Shown: positions 55,278 through 64,000 of the stretch, in pieces | Layout: every line of letters starts with the position of its first letter | How positions within the stretch are numbered: the stretch's first letter is position 1 | NCBI GenBank assembly: GCA_012064385.1 | Contig: QRDG01000415.1 | Coordinates: 1,395,792-1,459,791, forward strand | Origin: Puccinellia tenuiflora | Taxonomy: Eukaryota > Streptophyta > Magnoliopsida > Poales > Poaceae | Length of the DNA: 64,000 bases | Direction: 5' to 3' | Notes under the pieces: generated by a model | Told to the model about the DNA's origin: nothing | Database searches by the model: none | The model's input: only the letters and a program-made list of their open reading frames with translations | Made by a program: the position numbers and the translations under genes

Positions 55278-56237
55278 CCGCCCCTGCCCCCTGGGCACCG
55301 CCTCGGCTCCCTCCGACGCCTATAAAATCCTAAAAACCCTAAAAACGACGGGGCGGCCATTATTTTCCAGGAAAGTCATCCCGAGGCGCCATCACCTCAA
55401 ACCCTATTTCAGGGGTGATTCTGAAGCAAATCCTGGCACCATGCCAGAGGGGAGATCGATCCCGGAGGGCTCTTCATCGCCATGCCTTCCTCCGGGATGA
55501 TTTGTGAGTAGTCCCACCTTGGACCTTGGGTCCATGGCAGTAGCTAGATGGTAGTCTCTCTCTCTTGTGCTTCATGTCATATGATCTTGTGAGCTGCCTA
55601 ACATGATCAAGATCGATTATTGTAGTGCTATGTGATGTGTTTGCTGGGATCCGATGGATTATAATGTTATGATCAGATTGTGCACGATTCTTATATGTTG
55701 ATTTATGTTCTTGCATGCTCTCCGATGTGCGTAGTTACTTTGGCCAAGTGATTGTGTGTATCTCCAAGAGAGAGTATTTATGATAGATAGTGGGTTCATG
55801 CCCCCTTTTGTTCCTGGGCACGAGTGACAGAAACGTCTAAGGGCGAGGGTGTGCTGTTGCTACTAAGGGTAAAACAGCGGTGTTAAAGTCTATTTTGATA
55901 TTTAATATTGCTTACTTCATGTGCTTTACTTAATGCAAATGTCTGTTGCTTGCAACTTAATACCGATGGGTGACAGGCTGGATAGCGATCCCACGGTGGA
56001 CTTTTTAGACAAAGATGCAGTTGGACTCAACAGTCTTTGTTCATTGTCGTGATGCCTACTTAAATATTATCATGTTCTCTTTGTCATAGCTAGATTAAGT
56101 TTGTGTTATAATCTTGTCAATTGCCCAGCTGTAATTTGTTTACCCATCATATGAATGTTCTATTTACTTGAGAGATTCCACTAGTGAACCCATGGCCCCC
56201 GGTCCATCTTTTTACATTGATAGCAACATTTATTCAC
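55278..56237 (+). mobile_element. Athila-like LTR fragment
   Basis: A TATA box (TATAAAATCC) lies at 55,321, 44 bp after the B LTR, followed by a CTAAAAACCCTAAAAACG leader, as in Athila-type LTR promoters of grasses. The following 900 bp (dispersed GTGAGCTGCCTAACATGATC, TTGCATGCTCTCCGATG and similar) fit the R-U5 part of such LTRs as I remember them. U3 is cut away by B. It breaks off near 56,237. Confidence 0.6.
55321..55330 (+). promoter_or_regulatory. TATA box of the Athila-like LTR
   Basis: TATAAAATCC in a GC-rich context, followed by telo-box-like AAACCCTAAAAAC. Confidence 0.65.
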
Positions 56238-56590
56238 CATGGCCCCCGCGGGTCAAGGCTGGAGGATCGCGCCAAGCCCGCCTCGCGAGGCTACCGAATG
56301 AAGGACCCTTCGCGGCTACCTCGCAGAGGGAGGAGATGACGCCAAATGTACACAGCAGAGCTACGGAGGGGGCGGTCTGCCCATTTCGGTGATTAAAGAT
56401 TGGGACGGTGCGAGACCAGGTGAAGGACGAGAGGACCCTTCCCTCTATGGTGCTTAAAGCTCCCGTCGAGGGACCCATCCTGAAGGACGATGTCAGCAAG
56501 CCACGCACCCTCCTTTGTCTTGTCTCGGCCAATTGTGGTTGCCCTTCCCGCCAAGAGGAAGAGGCCCGGGTCACTATAAAAGGGGGGTCG
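56238..56590 (+). mobile_element. Unidentified LTR fragment with TATA box
   Basis: This GC-rich stretch has repeated GGACCCTTC / GGACCCATC motifs and a TATA box (CACTATAAAAGGGG, 56,572-56,585). It is cut by element G at 56,591. An 11 bp direct repeat CATGGCCCCCG at 56,191 and 56,238 marks its left junction with the Athila-like fragment. I do not recognise the family. Confidence 0.5.
56575..56583 (+). promoter_or_regulatory. TATA box of the unidentified LTR fragment
   Basis: TATAAAAGG sits eight bases from the insertion point of G. Confidence 0.6.
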
Positions 56591-59500
56591 TGCAACGCCC
56601 CGATCCCAGAACTATACAATCAAGCTTTGTGCAACCGGTCATGCTACACAATCGATGGTTACTGGGTTTACCAATCCCAGGCCAAAACCTTTGGCAGGCG
56701 TGCTCGGAATGGATCATCGGCACGCAACACTTCGATCATGCCATAAGCTCAGACATAGCTATCATGTATAGTAGAGAGATCAAGACTTGTGGAACAACTG
56801 GCACATTGCAGACTCTACGACACAAAAACATATAGCAACTCATATATGAGAAAGATACAAATATTACACACAAAGGGTCACAGACCCAACAATTCATCAT
56901 GCGGAAGCGAAGTAGTGTTGTCTAATACAACAAGATCCAAATATGGCCTAAGAGGCCTACACATAAACATAACCACATGCCAGCTTGTTCCAACGTCCCA
57001 AGCTGCCACCTAGGAACCCCGAACTACTCGTCGATGTCCAGGAAGAAACCACCTGTGTGCTCGGTATCGTCCTCCTCTGAAACAAAATTATAAAGGCAGC
57101 AAAGAAAGACTGAGTACGACGTACTCGCAAGTTTAGTAGGGCGATATAGGCCCAATGCTGACGAAGGCTCTAAAGCTGTATGTAGCTAATTTGCATAAAG
57201 TTAGTTTTCAATTAAAAAGATAACAATGACCCATGGCATCGACTACTCAGAATATTTTTCATAAAGGGGATAAGATAGTAACTCTTCATCTTCGGTTCTC
57301 ATCGAACCAAAATGTACCAAGAATCATCTCTCATCTCCGCCAAAGGCACTCCCTCGAATCACCCTCGAGGAAATGAACCTTTTAAACACAAGTTGGAGTG
57401 CAACCTTTAGCTGCCAAATTTTAATTGATTAGGTTATACTTTTATATGAGCTAATCCTCCTTTCCCAAGATTTGTCCATAACCGCGGACACAGCTTTTCG
57501 AAAAGATTTAACCCTGCAGGGATGTACTAATTTACCCATCAGTACCGTCCAGCTCACCTGATTGGCCCTCTTCCGGGGAAGGCCGGCGAGTGGGCGCGGT
57601 TAGACCTTTACATTGCATGAGGCTTACTCAAGGACCATCAGTGTGCGGAAGGACAGGTTCAGCGCCTCCAACGCCCTGCCCCGCGGCCACATCCTAAACA
57701 GCACCGTCCTCATCGTTTCTTTTTCCACCCACACACTCACACGCAAATGGAAATAGCAAACTAGAGGACCCTTGACAAGCCCCTCACAAATTATTCGATC
57801 AGTAAGGAGACCATACTCCCACCAATGGAAGCACGCTCGGTTCTAGGTTCTAGCTAAAAGCACTCTCAGCCTAGGCGACAAGAATGAGGCAAAACACCAT
57901 CCCCCGATGGCAACTCATCCAAGCCTTTTAATATTTTAATTAAGGTACCACAAGTAACCACCATGCCCGAATCATTCCATCAACATCATCATTATGGAAT
58001 TTAATCAACGGACATAACTAGCATTTGACTAAGCATGGCTAAGCATATAACTACAACAGTTATATTCTTGTCTCCGGCCAACACATCAAACCTAGGGTTC
58101 ATAGGTAGGGATACATGTATTAGTTCGGGGGAAGACATGCATACATAGGATAATCTAGCATTGACCAAAATTGTCATTGGAATCACATGCGATATTATAG
58201 TGGATAAAATAAGTTTATAAAAGCAATAGGATGCTAGATGCCAAGAAGGTTAGGTTATCTCTTGCCTTGCTGCCGGGGCGTGTAGTACTGCTCGTCGGAA
58301 TAGGCGAGGGAACCCTCGACTCCGGAATCTATCAATACCCAAAAAATAATACAAAAGAACAAATAAATCACACGAAGACAAGGTGCAATGCACAATCACA
58401 TGATGACATAACAAGATTATGCAAAGATATCACCATATAATTTAAATAGCAAAATTAAATGGAGAGCCAAATAATTAGTGCGATTATTTGGAAGCAACCC
58501 CATATTTAACTTAATGACCACATTGTTTATACATTTGTTAAATTACTCAAGTGTTTTAAATATGCATGAACATGACATGAATGGATAGGGTTTGTTCTTC
58601 CGATCATTTTGGTACCTTATTTGTAAATTTCCGATTATTGAAGATTAAATAGTGAATTAAATAATTATTTGAATTTAATTCATTTAATCATTTAAAGAAT
58701 AACATCAAATAAATATTTGTGATCATGATGTGATATTAGCATGGTTTGATAACATTTGAAGTGCTGATCACATGGATATTTTATTCACAATTTTTGGTTA
58801 ATTATTTAACACTATATGATTTTTCCCAAATTGTTATTTCTTTTGCCATTTTAATAATTTTTAATAAACAGCAAGTTAAAAAGTTTCAAAAGATCATTTC
58901 AATGATCCTATATTGTAGAGTTTGTTTTCCTGATCAATTTGATATTTGATTTGCTATTTTTGAAGCAATATTCAAATAGATATCAAATGTTTTATTTGAA
59001 TTCTAAAACCAAAAATGGAAACTAATAGTCTGGCAGGCCGGCCTCCAAATCAGCCCAGGCCGATTCCCAGGCCGGCCTGGTGGCTGAGGCGGCCGGCCTC
59101 CTGGCCGGCCCAGACCGGGCACCAGGCCGGGCTCCTTTCAGAGGCAGCCGGCCTCCCGGCCGGCCCAGACCGGAGCCCAGGCCGGGCATGTGCCTGAGGC
59201 AACCGGCCGTCTGGCCGGCCCAGGCCGGTGCTCAGGCCGGGGTGGCGACGGTGGCGATGGTGCACGGTGACCGGCGGCGGGGAGGGGAAAAGGGGGCGCG
59301 GGGGAAGACCAGAGGGGACGCGATGCTCACCAGGGACACGCGGGGAAGGTCGGGGAGGTACAGCGGGAACGACAGCGGCCAAAAATCGATGGCGAGGTCG
59401 GCGGCCGGAGTGGGAAGGGAACGACTCGATTCGTCGGGTGTGAGGCCTCCCAGCACGGCTCCGTCGGCGAGGAGGGAGAGAAGCTCGAGGCGGAGCTGGC

Positions 59501-60465
59501 CGTCGGCCTCGATCTGCGCGGGGAGTACCAGAACGACGGCGGCGAGCTCGGCACCACGGCGGCAAATGGAGGAGCTCGGGAGGAGCATGGGGAGAGAGGG
59601 AGAGAGCAAGGGGAAGGAGCAGGTGAGGAGCAGGTGTCGTGGGCGTCCTCCTTCGCGTCTTTGACCACGAAGAGGGGGCCGCGGAGTGGGGGCACGGCGG
59701 CATGGCGTGCACGGCATGGCTGGCGGCATGGCGCCAGTGCCGTTTCTGGCATAGTGAGGGAGAGAGAAGAATAGAGGCTGACAAGAGGGGTCCACAGTCA
59801 GAGTTTTAAACTTTTCTCCCTTTTCCTTTTCTGATTTTTAAAACAGCAGGTTTAAACTATTTAAATGAGCCATTTAAGAAATTTTAGAAAATTCTGGAAA
59901 AAATCATGTGGGCTCCCTATGTCATGAGTAAGCTCCACTACAATTTTTGCCCCAAAATAAAATGTTTTGACCCACATTTGTTCATAGGGTTTAAATATGA
60001 TTATTTTTGATAATTTCCAAATTGTATTTATTTGGATCACTTAAGCATTTCCAAAAAATGATGAAAATATTCAGGGAGGCTCCCAATATATTAATGAAGC
60101 TCCCCATAATTTTATTTTGAATTTTTGGAAAGTTTAACTTGGTTTAAAAAATAGAATTTGATTTGAACCAATTTTGGATTCTCAATTTTATTTATTTGCT
60201 TGTTAAGAATTTATCCTTTGACAATTATTTATAAAATATATCCTTGAGCTTCCTGGACAAATTGGAGACTCAAGAACAAATGGTTTTGCCAATTTGAGTA
60301 ATGTATTTGGTTTGAAATTTTGGGAAGGTTTTGCTTCCCTTTTTATTGTTTTCCAATTGTTGCTTTATTCAACTTAAGCAATTTAAATAAGTATGCCATG
60401 ATGCAATGCAAAGCAAAAGTGAAAATTTGGCCCATATTTTAGGGTACCAAATTGGGGTTGTTACA
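56591..60465 (-). repeat. Left (3') LTR of element G, 3,875 bp
   Basis: The plus reading runs from TGCAACGCCCCGATCCC to GGGGTTGTTACA. The minus strand begins TGTAACAACCCCAATTTGG like A and B. A GC-rich island is at 59,250-59,770 and a 55 bp minisatellite at 59,030-59,250. Confidence 0.92.
59030..59250. repeat. 55 bp GC-rich minisatellite in the LTR of G
   Basis: GGCCGGCCC recurs at 59,103, 59,158 and 59,213, exactly 55 bp apart, with a further degenerate unit to the left. Units contain GGCCGGCCTCC and CAGGCCGGGC. Confidence 0.85.
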
Positions 60466-60502
60466 ATTCTACCCCCCTTACAGGAATCCCGTCCCGAGAT
60501 TC
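60466..60502 (-). other. Polypurine tract and hairpin of element G
   Basis: The minus strand reads TAAGGGGGGTAGAAT (60,466-60,480) before the LTR. The hairpin arms are 60,484-60,491 and 60,495-60,502, with one G-U pair. Confidence 0.8.
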
Positions 60503-63087
60503 TAGAGTAGAAGTAGAGAGGAGGGACACATGACTACACGTATCTTCCACGGTCTTCTCGATCCCACGATGATCTTCCTTGGTGCATAACTTGGAGCTAA
60601 GAAGCCTGACGTGCCGATGGGGCGGAAAGAACAGTAGATAGCTTCAAGTGACGGACAAAATGAACCTTGCCCAAGACTATAAGCCATTTGGGAAAAACTA
60701 GGACAGCTTGAGCAAACAAAGGTCGAGCAGAAGATCGGATAGCCGATCAATTGTTCATTGTCCAAGGCCATAACAATACTTCAAACCACCCCGTCGTGTA
60801 GACCGTAGAGATTCGAAGTACCGTGAGGGAAAAGGACATCTTTTGGATTCCATGCTTTTGAGATACAAAACGTTTCCATAAGGTTGGAAGCTCGGGCCTA
60901 ACGGGACTGGTGAATTTACACACTGTCCGTGTGGTTCGGGAAAAACCTTGGTTTCACCTAGGAAGGATAGATATGGCATTGATCCACACTTAGATAGGGA
61001 GGAAAAACCTCACAGACGAGCTATGGCCACGAGATAGATGGAGTAGGAGGATTGACCGAGGGACATTTAGTAACTCCGTCGTAATGTTCTCATTGAGGTT
61101 TTAGATCTCACACTCCGGCTTTGGAATAGCCTTCAATTGATCCTCAAGCGAAGGTCGTACTTGAAGATAGAGAAAAGACCATATGGGAACTCTTTAGGTT
61201 AAGCTACACCTGATCCTCAGGGATAGTGGTTGATGTTAAAGACTTAGGAGGTTTCATCAATAGATCATCCGGTGAGGTGCGTGATCCACAACATCAAACT
61301 TGTCGGGTCACTGGTAGGCGTAGGTCATGCTCTTAATAAACCACCAAGCATCATTTCTACTTGAGGTTCAGAGTTGGTTAGGCGTGCGGATAATTCAGAC
61401 TTGACCTGTCCGAGGAAGGAGTTTGCTAAAGTTAACCGATAGATAGGGTAACTAGATTCTCAAGCTCTGAGCTACAATGTCAAGCTCCAGAACACGATCG
61501 AGATTGGGAAACCCATGGGGCCACGATTACTAAGAGAAAATGAACCAGCATGTACTCCAATCAATGAAGCACAAATGAGTTTCTGATTGGGGAACCCGGA
61601 AGAGGTTAAGATTTGACATCTTCTTCTTATTCAAGAACGAATCCACTAGTGGCATACATGACGTATTTAGAGGACTGGCGGTAACAACCTACCAACTCAA
61701 CAACAATCCGCACATGCATCACCAACTTGTGAATTAACCCGAGGAGACAAAGTGAACTTCACTTGGATCCACAGCGACAAAAGTCACTGGTTACGAGAGA
61801 AAACTTGCTCTTCACGGAAAAAGATGTGGTCTTGAGAGTTTCGACACGAATCTAACTCGTTGACCGAAGGTGTGCACCTGAACAAATGGACTTGGCGACA
61901 CAGACTACTCAGCTCAACGATTTGGTTACCTGCCATGCTAAGAGTGCCACCGAAGTCTTTGGATTTCAAAACAATAACAATTGCTAAGAATATCCGATTA
62001 CCACAACGATATTCATCCTCAATATTCTTGAGCTCGGGTAGCTTGGAGGTAGATGGATAAGGAAGGGTAAGAGCATCACTTCATCAAGTACGTCATGAGA
62101 CTAAGCACGACCTCTTGATATAAAAGAGTGTGACACTCCAAGGTGGAACGGAACAAAAGCTAGACAAGCTCTAACTCCGCGAATCACAAAACTTTGACCT
62201 GGTCGAGAAATGGACAAGGTACCGGAGTTTGTTTCTCCTGACATCCCGAAGTGGAATGCCTTGACGAACCACAAGAATGACATGCATCAGAACACCCCAA
62301 TGCACGATAAAACTTGACTGTCCACAGACAGATAGAGGTCGGACAACAGATTTAGAGTAAGGAACGGCTAACCACAATTCCAAGATACTGCAGAAGCCCT
62401 TGTTAGCACTCTTTCGACAACTAGTGCTGAAAGGGTTTCAGGAACGGGTGTTACCGGAGGAAACACAATTATTGATGGAAAAACTCGCTAAGAGCAATCC
62501 CGTCATGATTCAGATAGTTCCATAACAGAGAGCCTAGCTAACGCTAGTGTCAGAGGAGAGCATTGCTGAGCAAGTCAATTACGGCTACAACCTCGAGTTT
62601 GAAGACTAACTTCAAATTTTGCCAACCTGATGTAGGGTTTGACCATTAGCACCAGGGTTCAACGGAAAAGATCTTGGGTTAAAGATCAGCTTCATGCACT
62701 GGGACTCACAATAGCATAATGCTCACAAGGGTGACAACCCTCATGAATCATTACACCGGAGCCCTAGCACAATCCGGGACCTTCGGTTCAAGATCTTGGG
62801 CTATAGCAAAGGAATGTCTCGACGATCCGCAATACTTCCTCTCTTGGGGCTTTGGATTTAGCAGACGAGTAGAACTAACCGGTAAACTAAAGGTAGAAGC
62901 CAACCCCGAGAACCTAAACTTCGACACCAAGCTTAAAACAAATAGAGATAAGAGATCAGAGTAGAGCGAGTTGGATGAGGAATAAAAAGAATCCTAAGAA
63001 GGTTTTCACAACTCATTTTTAGGTTATAAATAATTTTCAACTAGACTCGACATCGACCAATAGAAAGGATTTCCTACAGGTAATCCT
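60503..63087 (-). other. Non-coding internal region of element G
   Basis: The right 0.7 kb (about 62,400-63,087) matches the B leader and the left 0.1 kb matches the B 3' end. The 1.8 kb between has only short ORFs (60-90 codons) on either strand and no capsid, knuckle, protease or polymerase motif. Confidence 0.75.
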
Positions 63088-63099
63088 GCTCTGATACCA
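63088..63099 (-). other. Primer binding site of element G
   Basis: TGGTATCAGAGC on the minus strand, three bases from the LTR, is of the initiator-Met type. Confidence 0.9.
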
Positions 63100-63102
63100 A
63101 CT

Positions 63103-64000
63103 TGTAACACCCCGACCCCAGAACTATACAATGAAGCTTTGTGCAACTGGTCATGCTACACAATCGAAGGTTACTGGATTTAGCAATCCCAGGCCAAAAC
63201 CTTTGGCAGGCGTGCTCGGAATGGATCATCGGCACGCAACACTTCGATCATGCCATAAGCTCAGACATAGCTATCGTGTATAGTAGAGAGATCAAGACTT
63301 GTGCAACAACTGGCACATTGCAGACTCTACGACACAAAAACATATAGCAACTCATATATGAGAAAGATACAAATATTACACACAAAGGGTCACAGACCCA
63401 ACAATTCATCATGCGGAAGCGAAGTAGTGTTGTCTAATACAACAAGATCCAAATATGGCCTAAGAGGCCTACACATAAACATAACCACATGCCAGCTTGT
63501 TCCAATGTCCCAAGCTGCCACCTGGGAACCCCGAACTACTCGTCGATGTCCAGGAAGAAACCACCTGTGTGCTCGGTGTCGTCCTCCTCTAAAACAAAAT
63601 TATAAAGGCAGCAAAGAGAGACTGAGTACGACGTACTCGCAAGTTTAGTAGGGCGATATAGGCCCAATGCTGACGGAGGCTCTAAAGCTGTATGTAGCTA
63701 ATTTGCATAAAGCTAATTTTCAATTAAAAAGATAACAATGACCCATGGCATCGACTACTCAGAATATTTTTCATAAAGGGGATAAGATAGTAACTCTTCA
63801 TCTTCGGTTCTCATCGAACCAAAATGTACCAAGAATCATCTCTCATCTCCGCTAAAGGCACTCCCTCGAATCACCCTCGAGGAAATGAACCTTTTAAACA
63901 CAAGTTGGAGTGCAACCTTTAGCTGCCAAATTTTAATTGATTAGGCTATACTTTTCTATGAGCTAATCCGCCTTTCCCAAGATTTGTCCATAACCGCGGA
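63103..64000 (-). repeat. Right (5') LTR of element G, cut by the window edge
   Basis: It begins TGTAACACCCCGACCCC and is collinear with 56,591-57,490. Confidence 0.92.

Larger units (their letters stand above)
56591..64000 (-). mobile_element. G: coding-less element with B-family LTRs (LARD-like)
   Basis: The 3' LTR is 56,591-60,465 (3,875 bp). The internal region is 60,466-63,102, and the 5' LTR runs from 63,103 beyond the window. The internal region keeps an initiator-Met-type primer site, a B-like leader and a B-like hairpin plus polypurine end, but I find no gag or pol between them. The visible LTR parts differ at roughly 22 sites in 0.9 kb (about 2.4%) by eye. Confidence 0.9.

Overview
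This window is intergenic DNA from a large-genome flowering plant, most likely a grass. I infer the grass origin from the retrotransposon types and their layout (Tekay-like chromoviruses with 3.5-4.5 kb LTRs, dual-RNase-H Tat-lineage elements, an Athila-like LTR). No species can be named from the sequence alone. I found no host gene, tRNA or rRNA gene. Nearly every base belongs to Ty3/gypsy LTR retrotransposons nested in one another, plus one hAT-type miniature DNA transposon.

Layout, left to right. (1) 1-1,363: 3' part of a Tekay-family LTR (L1), inserted into the integrase of the next element. (2) 1,364-11,445, minus strand: a Tat-lineage composite (C) with order LTR - non-autonomous internal - shared LTR - pol-bearing internal. 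Its integrase is also interrupted by an 850 bp hAT element with a perfect 8 bp target duplication. (3) 11,446-11,790: remnant of another LTR (H). (4) 11,791-15,233 plus 15,234-18,690 and 37,678-38,026: decayed chromovirus A (protease to chromodomain) and its 3' LTR. (5) 18,691-37,672, minus strand: Tat-lineage element D, inserted in the LTR of A with target duplication CTTTG. (6) 25,439-35,482, minus strand: young element E, inserted in gag of D with target duplication AAGCC. E has near-identical 3,498 bp LTRs and one intact 458-residue ORF with eight CCHC zinc knuckles and no pol. (7) An N at 38,027, then F (38,028-42,872, minus), a gag-bearing relative of E. (8) 42,873-44,980: unassigned T-rich DNA holding a long hairpin. 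(9) 44,981-45,541: a Tat-type LTR fragment ending at an N (45,542). (10) 45,543-55,277: chromovirus B, with gag and the start of protease but no pol, and 4.46 kb LTRs. (11) 55,278-56,590: two LTR fragments, the first Athila-like. (12) 56,591-64,000, minus strand: element G, with B-like LTRs and a non-coding internal region, running off the window.

How the parts relate. L1, A, B and G share one LTR family with a methionine-initiator-type primer site. E and F are a second family with the same primer site and the same hairpin-plus-polypurine ending. C and D belong to the Tat lineage and use other primer sites. Three of the elements (the right half of C, E and G) look non-autonomous: they keep the LTRs and priming sites but lack pol, and would need enzymes from relatives. 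LTR comparison by eye orders three insertions as D (about 3%), B (about 1.6%) and E (about 0.3%), in agreement with E lying inside D.

The most unusual item is E: its poly-zinc-knuckle ORF starts at the position where the related element F starts gag. Other items worth attention are the shared-LTR tandem structure of C with its 351 bp higher-order repeats, and subfamily-specific minisatellites at the same spot in the LTRs of A and G.
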